DNA of 25,356 nt, taken from the NCBI GenBank assembly GCA_958352845.1, contig CATWQC010000025.1, positions 1-25,356 on the forward strand, written 5' to 3'. This DNA is from an uncultured Collinsella sp. GTDB lineage: Bacteria > Actinomycetota > Coriobacteriia > Coriobacteriales > Coriobacteriaceae. Positions 1 through 7,866 of the stretch are shown here, one piece after another (the stretch's first letter is position 1; each line of letters opens with the position of its first letter). The notes below the pieces were generated by a model. It searched no databases. It was given only the letters and a program-made list of their open reading frames with translations, and was not told where the DNA came from. The translations under genes and the position numbers were made by a program.

Positions 1-737
1 CCATCATCGCCGGCATGGGCGAGCTGCACCTCGAGATCATCGTCGACCGTCTGCTCCGTGAGTTCAAGGTTGACGCTAACGTTGGTAAGCCCCAGGTTGC
101 CTACCGCGAGACCGCTGGTCACGACGTCGAGAAGGCTGAGGGCAAGTTCGTCCGTCAGTCCGGCGGTCGCGGTCAGTACGGCCACGCCGTCATCAAGCTC
201 GAGAAGATGGAGGAGGGCTTCGGCTACGAGTTCGTCAACGCTATCGTCGGCGGCGTCGTGCCCAAGGAGTACATCCCGTCCATCGACAAGGGCATCCAGG
301 AGGCCCTGAACACCGGTGTTATCGCCGGCTTCCCGGTCCTCGACGTCAAGGTCACCCTGTTCGACGGTTCTTACCACGAGGTCGACTCCTCCGAGGCCGC
401 CTTCAAGATCGCCGGTTCCATGGCTATCAAGGACGCCCTCAAGAAGTCCGATCCGCAGCTGCTCGAGCCGATCATGGCTGTCGAGGTCGAGACCCCCGAG
501 CAGTACATGGGCGACGTTATGGGCAACCTCTCCGGTCGCCGCGGCAAGATTGAGGGCATGGAGGATCGCAAGAACAGCAAGCTCATCCGTGCCAAGGTGC
601 CGCTGGGCGAGATGTTCGGTTACGCTACCGACCTTCGCTCCCAGACCCAGGGCCGTGCATCCTACACGATGCAGTTCGACTCTTATGAGCCTGCGCCCAA
701 GTCCATCGTGGACGAGGTCATGAGCAAGAACGCCTAA
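1..737 (+). CDS. fusA: Elongation factor G, 3' part (5' end outside window)
   Basis: C-terminal part of the translocation GTPase EF-G, which moves tRNA and mRNA through the ribosome. The open frame runs in from the window edge (first full codon at 3), so the start and the G domain are not visible. The fragment opens with the conserved IAGMGELHLEI stretch that ends domain III. It continues through domain IV (RQSGGRGQYGHA, GGVVPKEYIPSID) and domain V (EPIMAVEVETPEQYMGDVMGNL, GRRGKIEGM, PLGEMFGYATDLRS). It ends normally at TAA with a lysine/asparagine tail. Codon use is strongly biased, as expected for a highly expressed gene. rpsJ follows after 61 bp, and tuf, which often lies between fusA and rpsJ, is absent. 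Identification is certain; only the length is unknown. Confidence 0.97.
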   Translation, partial: IIAGMGELHLEIIVDRLLREFKVDANVGKPQVAYRETAGHDVEKAEGKFVRQSGGRGQYGHAVIKLEKMEEGFGYEFVNAIVGGVVPKEYIPSIDKGIQEALNTGVIAGFPVLDVKVTLFDGSYHEVDSSEAAFKIAGSMAIKDALKKSDPQLLEPIMAVEVETPEQYMGDVMGNLSGRRGKIEGMEDRKNSKLIRAKVPLGEMFGYATDLRSQTQGRASYTMQFDSYEPAPKSIVDEVMSKNA

Positions 738-762
738 GTTCGAGCTCCCTGTTACGTAATCC

Positions 763-781
763 TGCGAGAACATCTCTCGCA
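763..781 (+). promoter_or_regulatory. Small hairpin just upstream of the rpsJ ribosome binding site
   Basis: TGCGAGA (763-769) and TCTCGCA (775-781) form a perfect 7-bp stem with a 5-nt loop, 6 nt before the rpsJ Shine-Dalgarno. There is no U-tract, so it is not an obvious terminator. It could stabilise or process the mRNA between fusA and rpsJ, or tune rpsJ translation. The role is inferred. Confidence 0.4.
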
Positions 782-798
782 CTCTTTGGAGGTTTAAG

Positions 799-1107
799 TT
801 GGCTACCCAGAAGATCCGCATTCGCCTCAAGGGCTATGATCACGAGGTCGTCGATCAGTCCGCGAAGCTCATCGTCGAGACCGCTCAGAAGACCGGCGCT
901 CGCGTTTCCGGTCCTGTCCCCCTGCCCACCGAGCGCAACCTGTACACGGTTATCCGCTCGCCGCACGTGAACAAGGACTCCCGTGAGCAGTTCGAGATGC
1001 GCACCCACAAGCGCCTCATCGACATCCTCGACCCCACCTCGGGCACCGTTGATTCGCTCATGCGTCTCGACCTCCCCGCTGGCGTCGACATCGACATCAA
1101 GCTCTAA
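799..1107 (+). CDS. rpsJ: 30S ribosomal protein S10 (TTG start)
   Basis: S10 is a small-subunit head protein and also the NusE transcription antitermination factor. The 102-residue product has the usual length and sequence: ATQKIRIRLKGYDHEVVDQS, the GPVPLPTE loop, and RTHKRLIDILDPT near the C-terminus. The start is TTG at 799, chosen because GGAGG lies at 788-792 and translation then gives the standard N-terminus. rpsJ is normally the first gene of the S10 operon, directly followed by rplC. Here it is followed by a strong terminator, and rplC lies nearly 14 kb away. It is probably cotranscribed with fusA, since no clear promoter is visible in the short gap. Confidence 0.97.
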   Translation: MATQKIRIRLKGYDHEVVDQSAKLIVETAQKTGARVSGPVPLPTERNLYTVIRSPHVNKDSREQFEMRTHKRLIDILDPTSGTVDSLMRLDLPAGVDIDIKL

Positions 1108-1129
1108 GCGATATCGCTCATAGCTTAAA

Positions 1130-1168
1130 GGGCCCCGCTGCCGTTACGGTAGCGGGGCCCTTTTGTTT
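1130..1168 (+). terminator. Intrinsic terminator after rpsJ
   Basis: GGGCCCCGCT pairs with AGCGGGGCCC (1130-1160), the inner CCG/CGG extends the stem, and TTTTGTTTT follows. An A-rich stretch before the stem means it could also stop birA transcripts arriving from the other strand. It ends the fusA-rpsJ unit. Confidence 0.9.
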
Positions 1169-1223
1169 TGAGTTTAGATTTTGGGATAGCGAATTCGTCT
1201 GCCGAGCCGGCGGCTGCGGCGCC

Positions 1224-2000
1224 CTATTCGCTCAGGGGGCGCAAGGATGCTTCTTCGAAGTGGAAGACGCACAAGCCGCTCTCGGTCTCAATGCATGCGC
1301 GGCCGCAATCGTCGACCGTTCTAAATATGCCTCGTGCCAGCTCGTCTCCAGCGGGGGAGCGGGCGATAACGTGCTTCCCGATCCAATTGAGGTGAGCGAT
1401 ATATTCGTCGTGGACGGGCGCGAGCGGACCGGCGTCTTCTTCCTTGGCGTTGAGGCGCTCTGCCCAGGTATCTACAGCGTCTATAACTGCGTGATAGACC
1501 TCATCGAGGAGCATGTCGACGGTGGGAACGCTCTCGTTGAGGTCCGAGAGGCCAATTGCCGCCAGGCCGCCATCGGGCACCTCTTGGGGCGTGTAGTTTA
1601 CGTTGACACCAATGCCGCAGACGGCGAAAGGTTTGCCTTCGTTATCGCGTGCGGCCTCGACCAGAATGCCGCCGAGCTTGCGTCCTCGCGCGACCAGGTC
1701 GTTGGGCCATTTGAGGCCAATCTCGTTTGCAAGACCCTGCTTTTCGAGTGCTTCGAGCACCGCTAGGCCGCTGACGGCGGCAAGACCAGAGTACTTTGCG
1801 GGATTAACGCATGGACGCAGGACAATCGAAAGCAATAGGTTGCCGGCGGTTGAATCCCACTTGTGGCCGCGCCGGCCGCGTCCTGCCGTTTGCGCGCGGG
1901 CGGCAAGTCCTGTGCCGTGCGGCGCACCCTGTTTTCCTGCCTCGAGCAGGTCATCGTTGGTCGATCCGGTTACGTCGACAATCGTTAATTGGGCATCCAT
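1224..2000 (-). CDS. birA: Biotin--[acetyl-CoA-carboxylase] ligase
   Basis: Activates biotin with ATP and transfers it to the acceptor lysine of AccB, whose gene lies in the facing operon. Visible motifs are GSTNDDLLE near the N-terminus, the biotinyl-AMP binding GRGRRGHKWDS, GLKWPNDLV, RKLGGILVE and GIGVNVN, plus a C-terminal beta domain (GDELARGIFRT). The start chosen is ATG at 2000-1998, giving 258 residues, because AAGGAGG precedes it by 11 nt and homology begins there. A longer in-frame extension to 2081 has no homology. With this start there is no N-terminal winged helix, so this is a monofunctional ligase and probably not a DNA-binding repressor. It is divergent from fabH and convergent with rpsJ. 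Confidence 0.93.
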   Translation of the reverse strand: MDAQLTIVDVTGSTNDDLLEAGKQGAPHGTGLAARAQTAGRGRRGHKWDSTAGNLLLSIVLRPCVNPAKYSGLAAVSGLAVLEALEKQGLANEIGLKWPNDLVARGRKLGGILVEAARDNEGKPFAVCGIGVNVNYTPQEVPDGGLAAIGLSDLNESVPTVDMLLDEVYHAVIDAVDTWAERLNAKEEDAGPLAPVHDEYIAHLNWIGKHVIARSPAGDELARGIFRTVDDCGRACIETESGLCVFHFEEASLRPLSE

Positions 2001-2095
2001 AGCGGCTGCTACCTCCTTATTGAATAAGTGAATGACGCAATGGTGTCGAGAGATAGACACAATGTGAAGCCTTTGTCGCATTTGGACAATTTAAT

Positions 2096-2157
2096 GTTAA
2101 CACGTCAACAAAGACTGAAATGCGTTATCCTCTCTTGGTCGATGTAAACACGTCAAC
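2096..2157 (+). promoter_or_regulatory. Putative fabH operon promoter with two operator-like palindromes
   Basis: Two 14-bp sites, GTTAACACGTCAAC (2096-2109) and GTAAACACGTCAAC (2144-2157), are 48 bp apart and differ at one base. The first fits the two-fold pattern GTTRAC-NN-GTYAAC, as expected for a dimeric repressor. A weak promoter can be drawn as TCAACA (2105-2110) and TATCCT (2126-2131, spacing 15). Site 1 would then overlap the -35 and site 2 would lie just past the start point, an arrangement typical of repression. The half-sites resemble Bacillus-type BirA half-sites (TGTTAAC), but the spacer is 2 bp instead of about 15. The regulator is not identifiable here; FapR- or FabT/MarR-type control of fatty acid synthesis is the known analogue. 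Confidence 0.55.
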
Positions 2158-2176
2158 AACTCAAAGGAGGTTAGTG

Positions 2177-3136
2177 ATGGGTTTCACGATTCTTGGAACA
2201 GGCTCGGCGCTTCCTGAACGCAGTGTTTCCAATGACGAGCTGTCTGAGTTCCTCGATACCTCGGATGAGTGGATTTTTACCCGCACGGGTATCAAGAGCC
2301 GCCACGTCTGCACCACCGAGTCACTTGACGACCTTGCCGTAGCGGCGAGTGAGCGGGCACTCCAGGTGTCCGGAATCGACGCGAGCCAGCTGGATCTGAT
2401 CGTCTGCTCGACGACGACGGGTGACCACCTTGTTCCTGCCGAGGCGTGTGCCGTTGCTGAGCGACTTGGCGCGACGTGCCCTGCCTTCGATGTCTCGGCG
2501 GCTTGTGCCGGCTTCGTATTTGCGCTCGATGTCGCCGAGGGCTATATCGCCCGCAGCCGTGCCGAGCGCGTGCTTGTTGTTGCTGCCGAGCAGATGACGC
2601 GCGCGCTCGACTGGACCGACCGTGCCACCTGCGTGCTTTTTGGCGATGGGGCAGGCGCCGCAGTGATTGAAGCTGGGGGAGACAACCCCCTTGCCGTTGA
2701 GCTTTCGACGGCGCCCGACGTCGAGACGTTGCGCGTTCCCGGTCTGGTCGGTACCTCGCCGTTTAAGGCTTCCGCAGATAGCGCGAGCGTGCTGTCCATG
2801 AATGGCCGCCGCGTGTTCAAGTTCGGCGTCAACGCCATCTGCGACACGGTCCATAAGCTTGCGATCGATGCGGGCATTTCGGTCGAAGACATCGATCATT
2901 TTGTATTCCATCAGGCTAACGAACGAATCTTGAGCCAGGCAGTCAAGCGCCTGGGTATGCCGGACGACCGTGTGGTCCGAACGTTGCGTGAAACTGGCAA
3001 CATCTCGAGCGCCTGTATTCCGCTTGCTCTCGATCGACTGGCAAATACCGGCGCGCTGCACGCGGGCGACACCATCGCCCTGGTCGGATTTGGCGCCGGC
3101 TTGGATGTAGGTGGCTATCTACTTCGCTGGAAGTAG
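2177..3136 (+). CDS. fabH: Beta-ketoacyl-ACP synthase III
   Basis: Starts fatty acid chains by condensing an acyl-CoA primer with malonyl-ACP. The 319-residue length is typical. The catalytic triad is complete: Cys110 in DVSAACAGF, His245 in FHQANERI, Asn275 in ETGNISSAC. The C-terminal FGAGLDVGGYLLRW is also conserved. The start is ATG 2177, preceded by AAAGGAGG at 2163-2170; an upstream in-frame ATG at 2120 adds unrelated residues and crosses the putative operator. It is the first gene of the fatty acid operon and lies behind two palindromic sites. Primer preference (acetyl or branched) cannot be read from the sequence. Confidence 0.96.
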   Translation: MGFTILGTGSALPERSVSNDELSEFLDTSDEWIFTRTGIKSRHVCTTESLDDLAVAASERALQVSGIDASQLDLIVCSTTTGDHLVPAEACAVAERLGATCPAFDVSAACAGFVFALDVAEGYIARSRAERVLVVAAEQMTRALDWTDRATCVLFGDGAGAAVIEAGGDNPLAVELSTAPDVETLRVPGLVGTSPFKASADSASVLSMNGRRVFKFGVNAICDTVHKLAIDAGISVEDIDHFVFHQANERILSQAVKRLGMPDDRVVRTLRETGNISSACIPLALDRLANTGALHAGDTIALVGFGAGLDVGGYLLRWK

Positions 3137-3188
3137 TCGCACATAGGAAATAAAAACGCCCCTAGGGCACAAACAAAGGAGAACTACC

Positions 3189-3425
3189 ATGGCAGATCAG
3201 AAGACCTTCGAGCGCGTTTGCGACGTTATCCGCGAGACCGCTGGCCTTGACGACGTCGAGATGAAGCCCGAGTCCAGGCTCGAGGAGATTGGCCTCGACA
3301 GCCTGGGTACCGTCGAGATCCTCGTTGCCGTCGAGGACGAGTTTGGCATTGAGCTCGATACCGAGGAGAACCCCAAGACGGTCGGCGAGTTCGTCGATAC
3401 GGTCGAGGCGGCATTGGAGAAGTAG
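3189..3425 (+). CDS. acpP: Acyl carrier protein
   Basis: Small acidic carrier of the growing acyl chain. It has 78 residues, with the phosphopantetheine attachment Ser38 in the canonical IGLDSLGTVE motif. The start is ATG 3189 with AAAGGAGAA just upstream. The 52-bp gap from fabH contains a run of A and a small hairpin (GCCC-CTA-GGGC, 3158-3168) right before the ribosome binding site. This may protect the 5' end of an acpP-containing transcript, since ACP is needed in large excess over the enzymes. The stop codon is 2 nt from the fabK start, so the genes are probably translationally coupled. Confidence 0.97.
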   Translation: MADQKTFERVCDVIRETAGLDDVEMKPESRLEEIGLDSLGTVEILVAVEDEFGIELDTEENPKTVGEFVDTVEAALEK

Positions 3426-3427
3426 TG

Positions 3428-4372
3428 ATGCTCAAGTCTCCTCTCTGCGATCTGCTCGGCATCGAAAAACCCGTGTTCCAGGGTGGCATGGCCTGGATTG
3501 CCGATGCCTCGCTGGCATCTGCCGTCTCCGAGGCGGGCGGCTTAGGCATTATCGCGGCCATGAATGCCGATGCAAACTGGCTGCGCGATCAGATTCACGA
3601 GCTGCGCGCCAAGACGGATAAGCCCTTTGGCGTCAACGTTATGCTCATGAGCCCGTTTGTCGATGAGGTCGCACAAGTGGTGATTGATGAGCGGGTGCCC
3701 GTTGTGGTGACCGGCGCCGGCAATCCCACCAAGTACATGAAGGCCTGGAGCGATGCGGGCATCAAGGTTATTCCCGTCGTGGCTTCGGTGGCGCTGGCGC
3801 GTCACGTGGCGCGTCGCGGAGCAACTGCCGTGGTTGCCGAGGGCACCGAATCAGGCGGCCATATTGGAGAGACCTCGACGATGGCACTAGTGCCGCAGGT
3901 TGTCGATGCGGTCGATATTCCCGTGGTTGCGGCTGGCGGCATCGCCGATGGCCGCGGTGTGGCGGCCGCCTTTATGCTTGGCGCCGCCGGCGTCCAGGTG
4001 GGAACACGCTTTCTGGTCGCAAACGAGTGCACCGTATCCGAACAGTACAAAGAGCTGGTGCTCAAGGCGGGCGACACGTCGACGCGTGCGACCGGTCGCT
4101 CGACGGGACATCCGGTTCGCGCCCTCAAGAGCCCCTTCACCAACGCGTATGCCAAGAACGAGGCGGCGGGCGCAAGCCCCGAGGAGCTCGGGGCCATGGG
4201 CACGGGCGCGCTTCGTAAAGCCGCAAAGGACGGTAATTACGAAGAGGGTTCGTATTTGTGCGGACAGATTGCCGGCATGGTCAACAAGCGCCAGAGCGCA
4301 CGCGAAATCGTCGACGATCTGGTCGATGGCGCCGAGCATGTCCTGAAGGGTGCGTCCGCATGGGTAGCGTAG
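3428..4372 (+). CDS. fabK: Enoyl-ACP reductase II (FMN-dependent)
   Basis: Reduces trans-2-enoyl-ACP, the last step of each elongation cycle, using a flavin. The 314-residue product is a TIM-barrel of the FabK/2-nitropropane dioxygenase family. It shows PVFQGGMAWIA, GVNVML, VVTGAGNP, the conserved His145 in EGTESGGHIG, and the FMN phosphate site VAAGGIADGRG with GVQVGTRFL. ATG 3428 is preferred over the GTG at 3425, which overlaps the acpP stop. No FabI or FabL is seen in the operon, so this is probably the main enoyl reductase, as in streptococci and clostridia. The related nitronate monooxygenases share the fold, but the operon context favours FabK. It overlaps fabD by 13 bp. Confidence 0.95.
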   Translation: MLKSPLCDLLGIEKPVFQGGMAWIADASLASAVSEAGGLGIIAAMNADANWLRDQIHELRAKTDKPFGVNVMLMSPFVDEVAQVVIDERVPVVVTGAGNPTKYMKAWSDAGIKVIPVVASVALARHVARRGATAVVAEGTESGGHIGETSTMALVPQVVDAVDIPVVAAGGIADGRGVAAAFMLGAAGVQVGTRFLVANECTVSEQYKELVLKAGDTSTRATGRSTGHPVRALKSPFTNAYAKNEAAGASPEELGAMGTGALRKAAKDGNYEEGSYLCGQIAGMVNKRQSAREIVDDLVDGAEHVLKGASAWVA

Positions 4373-5286
4373 CGTTTCTGTTTGCCGGTCAGGGTGCCCA
4401 GCATCCCGCGATGGGCGTCGACCTCATCGAAGCATCGCCGGCAGCTGCCGAGGTGTTCGCCATTGCCGATGAGGTACGCCCGGGGACCAGCGAGCAGTGC
4501 CGGAGCGCCTCCAAGGAGGAGCTCTCGCAGACCGAGAACACGCAGCCTTGCGTGTTCGTGCACGACCTGGCTGTCGCCGTCGCCCTGCGCGAGCGCGGCG
4601 TGGTGCCTGCCTCCTGTGCGGGATTCTCGCTGGGCGAGGTCGCTGCACTCACCTTTGCGGGGGCATTCGATACGCGGGCGGGTTTTGAGCTCGTGTGTGA
4701 GCGCGCGGCATTGATGGCCACGGCGGCTGAGCGTCACCCCGGCGGCATGCGCGCCGTCATCAAAATCGATGCGGCGCAGGTCGAGGGCTTGGCAAAAAAG
4801 GCCGGCGAGGACTGCTGGCCGGTCAACTACAACAGTCCGCAGCAGACGGTTGTGGCCGGAGCGTCCGGGGCGTTGCAGACCCTCGACGTCCTGGTAAAAG
4901 AGGCTGGTGGCCGGGCCATGAAGGTCGCGGTGTCGGGTGCATTCCATAGCCCCTATATGGCCGAGGCGACTGAGGGGCTGGCGACGTATATCCAAGCCGG
5001 GCACGCCCCGTCCCCTTTGCTGATTCCGGTCATGGCAAATATGACGGCGGCGCCCTATCCGGCCGACCCGCAGGCGGCATCGGAGGTGCTGGCCAACCAG
5101 GTGAGTCATGCCGTGCGCTGGGTCGACACGCTGCATGCTCTGCAGGATCAAGGCATCGACACGTTTATTGAGGTCGGCCCCGGCAAAACGCTGTCTGGCC
5201 TGGTCAAGCGTACGTTGAGCGACGTTCGTGTGTATTCGTGCGAAACGGCCGAACAGGTCGCAGCTATTGCCGACGAGCTCGCATAG
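4360..5286 (+). CDS. fabD: Malonyl-CoA:ACP transacylase
   Basis: Transfers malonyl from CoA to AcpP, supplying FabH and FabF. The 308-residue length is normal. Motifs are FLFAGQGAQ near the N-terminus, nucleophile Ser90 in GFSLGE, Arg115 in the CERAALM helix, catalytic His196 in SGAFHSPYM, and EVGPGKTL near the end. The usual nucleophile elbow is GHSLG, whereas here the residue before the serine is Phe. The start is ATG 4360 inside the end of fabK, implying translational coupling. An upstream in-frame start at 4258 would add 34 arginine-rich residues without homology. Confidence 0.95.
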   Translation: MGSVAFLFAGQGAQHPAMGVDLIEASPAAAEVFAIADEVRPGTSEQCRSASKEELSQTENTQPCVFVHDLAVAVALRERGVVPASCAGFSLGEVAALTFAGAFDTRAGFELVCERAALMATAAERHPGGMRAVIKIDAAQVEGLAKKAGEDCWPVNYNSPQQTVVAGASGALQTLDVLVKEAGGRAMKVAVSGAFHSPYMAEATEGLATYIQAGHAPSPLLIPVMANMTAAPYPADPQAASEVLANQVSHAVRWVDTLHALQDQGIDTFIEVGPGKTLSGLVKRTLSDVRVYSCETAEQVAAIADELA

Positions 5287-5316
5287 CCCACAGGGCTGCA
5301 ACCCGAAAGGAATGAC

Positions 5317-6090
5317 ATGGGCAACTTGAACAACGGCGCGCTCGAGCGCAACGACTCACGTCGCGTGGCGCTTGTCACGGGCGGCTCGCGCGGCATCGGT
5401 CGCGCTTGTGCCGTGGGCCTGGCGGAGGACGGCTTTGATATCGCCGTCGTCTATGCCGGTAGCGCAGATGCGGCGCGCGAGACGTGCGAAGCCTGTGAGG
5501 CGGCTGGTGCCACGGCGCGCGCATATCAATGTGACGTGGCCGACCCCGCCGCCGTCAACACTTGCGTGGAGACGGTCCTCAACGACTTTGGCTCCATTTG
5601 GGCGCTCGTCAACAACGCCGGCATCACGCGCGACGGCCTGCTCATGCGTATGGGTGACGATGCCTTCGACCGCGTGCTCGATGTCAATCTCAAGGGCACG
5701 TTCAATACGACGCGCGCGCTCACCAAGACCTTTATGCGCCGGCGCGGCGGTTGCGTCATCAACATGAGCTCGGTTGTGGGCCTGATGGGCAATGCCGGGC
5801 AGGCCAACTACGCCGCCTCCAAGGCGGGCGTCATCGGTCTGACCAAGGCGGTGGCGCGCGAGCTTGCGCCCCGCGGCGTACGAGTGAACGCGGTCGCCCC
5901 CGGGTTTGTCGAGACCGATATGACGGCAAAGCTATCGGATAAGGTGCGCGCGGCAACCGAGGAGCAGATTCCCCTTAAGCGCATGGCACGCCCCGAGGAA
6001 GTAGCCGGCGTGGTGCGCTTTTTGGCGAGCGATGCGGCGGCCTACATTACGGGCGAGGTCGTACGCGTCGACGGCGGAATGGCGATGTAG
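5317..6090 (+). CDS. fabG: 3-oxoacyl-ACP reductase
   Basis: NADPH-dependent short-chain dehydrogenase that reduces beta-ketoacyl-ACP. It has 257 residues. The cofactor loop is TGGSRGIG (21-28), followed by CDVADP and NNAG (99-102). The active-site tetrad is Asn124, Ser151/152, Tyr165 and Lys169 (YAASKAG). The C-terminus ends in ITGEVVRVDGGMAM, typical of FabG. The first 14 residues form a short extension before the Rossmann fold. ATG 5317 has GAAAGGA in front at good spacing. It is 30 bp from fabD in the same operon. Confidence 0.96.
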   Translation: MGNLNNGALERNDSRRVALVTGGSRGIGRACAVGLAEDGFDIAVVYAGSADAARETCEACEAAGATARAYQCDVADPAAVNTCVETVLNDFGSIWALVNNAGITRDGLLMRMGDDAFDRVLDVNLKGTFNTTRALTKTFMRRRGGCVINMSSVVGLMGNAGQANYAASKAGVIGLTKAVARELAPRGVRVNAVAPGFVETDMTAKLSDKVRAATEEQIPLKRMARPEEVAGVVRFLASDAAAYITGEVVRVDGGMAM

Positions 6091-6129
6091 AAACCAGGGC
6101 CGAAGAACGGCTTGGATGAGGAGACCATG

Positions 6130-7377
6130 ATGGAACAGAGAGTTGCAATCACCGGCATCGGCGTCGTATCGCCGCTCGGCAACACGGCGCTTGCCACCTG
6201 GGCGGCCATGTGCGCCGGCACGTGCGGTATCGGACCGATCACGCACTTCGATACCGGTGCGTTTGCCGTTAAGGTGGCGGCCGAGGTCAAGGGCTTTGAC
6301 GGCAACGACTACTTTGGTAAGCACGATGCCAAGCACCTGGACCCCTGCGTTCAGTTTGCCCTGGCGGCGTCGGACGAGGCCATGCACGATGCGGGCTTTG
6401 ATGTCGAAGGCGCCATCGATCGCGAACGCCTGGGCGTCTACGTGGGTTCAGGCGTGGGCGGCATGCAGACACTTGTCGACAACGTCCACACGATCGCCGA
6501 TCGAGGGCCCCGCCGTGCATCGCCCTATATGATTGCGATGATGATCCCCAATATGGCTTCGGGCAATATCGCGATCCGCCACAAGGCAAAGGGCCCGACC
6601 CTGCCCGTGGTGACCGCCTGTGCGACCTCGGCCCATGCCGTGGGCGAGGCGTTCCGCGCCATCAAGCATGGCTATGCCGATGCGATTCTCGCCGGCGGCG
6701 CCGAGGCGGCCATTATCCCCGATGCCGTTGCAGGCTTTACATCCTGTCGTGCGCTTACCACCAACCCCGACCCGTCGACGGCATGCCGTCCGTTCGATGC
6801 GAATCGCGACGGCTTTGTGATGGGCGAGGGCGCCTGCGTGCTCGTGCTCGAGAACATGGAACATGCGCAGGCGCGCGGTGCGCATATTTATGCCGAGGTC
6901 GTGGGCTACGGCAACACCGATGACGCCTATCACATCACGAGCCCCGACCCGGACGCGGCAGGTATTGCCCGTGCGATATCGCTGGCGGTGGCCGAGGGCG
7001 ACGTTAAGCCTTCCGAGGGCCTCTACATCAATGCCCACGGCACCTCGACCAAACTCAACGATTCGTCCGAGACGGCGGGCATCAAACGGGCGCTCGGCGA
7101 GGATGCGGCACGCGCCGCGCACGTCTCGTCGACCAAGTCGATGACCGGCCATATGATCGGTGCCACGGGCGCCATCGAGGTCATGGCATGTGCCATGGCG
7201 CTCGAGCAGGGCGTGGTGCCGCCGACCATTAACTACCACACGCCCGATCCCGCCTGCGATCTTGATTACACGCCCAATCGCGCGGTTCGCGCCGACCTTA
7301 CCTGGGCGCTTTCGACCAACCTGGGCTTTGGCGGACACAATGCCGCCATCGCACTGCGTAGATATACGAGGAGCTAG
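6130..7377 (+). CDS. fabF: Beta-ketoacyl-ACP synthase II
   Basis: Elongating condensing enzyme. From ATG 6130 it has 415 residues, the usual FabF length. The catalytic triad is Cys164 (VTACATSAHA), His303 (NAHGTSTKLND) and His341, with the conserved Lys336 (SSTKSMTGHMIGA). N-terminal VAITGIGVVSPLG and C-terminal LSTNLGFGGHN are canonical. ATG 6127 directly precedes; 6130 is preferred because it is 6 nt from GAGGAG (6118-6123). A TTG at 6112 is also open but lacks a ribosome binding site. It is the only long-chain condensing enzyme in the operon, so it must carry general elongation unless another copy exists elsewhere. Confidence 0.96.
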   Translation: MEQRVAITGIGVVSPLGNTALATWAAMCAGTCGIGPITHFDTGAFAVKVAAEVKGFDGNDYFGKHDAKHLDPCVQFALAASDEAMHDAGFDVEGAIDRERLGVYVGSGVGGMQTLVDNVHTIADRGPRRASPYMIAMMIPNMASGNIAIRHKAKGPTLPVVTACATSAHAVGEAFRAIKHGYADAILAGGAEAAIIPDAVAGFTSCRALTTNPDPSTACRPFDANRDGFVMGEGACVLVLENMEHAQARGAHIYAEVVGYGNTDDAYHITSPDPDAAGIARAISLAVAEGDVKPSEGLYINAHGTSTKLNDSSETAGIKRALGEDAARAAHVSSTKSMTGHMIGATGAIEVMACAMALEQGVVPPTINYHTPDPACDLDYTPNRAVRADLTWALSTNLGFGGHNAAIALRRYTRS

Positions 7378-7380
7378 AGC

Positions 7381-7857
7381 ATGGATTCCAAAAGACTTGC
7401 CGAGATAGCCGATGTGATGGAGGACCGCGGCCTCACGCGCGTGCGTGTTGAGGAGCCCGATGGCACCGCGGTCGAGCTCGAGCGCGCGAGTGCCGCGCAG
7501 CCGGTTGCCGTGCCCATGCCTATGCCGGGTGCCGTGACTGCTCCGGCGGTGGCTCCTGTCGCCATGCCTGCCACCGCACCGGAACCCGCCGCGCAGACAC
7601 CTGCCGCCGTGTCGGAGCCTAAGGGCACCGAGGTGACTGCTCCCATGGTCGGCGTTTTCTATGCTGCCCCGGCGCCGGGCGACGAGCCGTTTGTGCGCGT
7701 GGGCTCCAAGGTCAAGGCCGGCGAGACCCTCTGCATCATCGAGGCCATGAAGGTTCTCAACGAGGTGACGGCAGAGGCGGATGGCGAGGTGCTCGAGATC
7801 TGCGTGGCCGACGGCGACCTCGTGGAGTTTGGCAGCTGCCTCATGAGGATCGGATAG
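7381..7857 (+). CDS. accB: Acetyl-CoA carboxylase biotin carboxyl carrier protein
   Basis: Carries carboxybiotin between AccC and the carboxyltransferase. It has 158 residues: an N-terminal helical segment (1-35), a flexible linker rich in Ala and Pro (about 38-80), then the biotinyl domain with the acceptor Lys124 in IIEAMKVLNEV. The thumb-like APAPGDEPFVRVG stretch is present. The gene starts 3 bp after fabF. Its modifying enzyme BirA is encoded just upstream of the operon on the other strand. Confidence 0.96.
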   Translation: MDSKRLAEIADVMEDRGLTRVRVEEPDGTAVELERASAAQPVAVPMPMPGAVTAPAVAPVAMPATAPEPAAQTPAAVSEPKGTEVTAPMVGVFYAAPAPGDEPFVRVGSKVKAGETLCIIEAMKVLNEVTAEADGEVLEICVADGDLVEFGSCLMRIG

Positions 7858-7866
7858 GTGATATCC

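Noticed and set aside
2096..2157. Sites upstream of fabH as classical BirA operators
   Set aside because: Half-sites look similar, but the 2-bp spacer does not fit the about 15-bp spacing of BirA operators, and the local BirA lacks an N-terminal DNA-binding domain.
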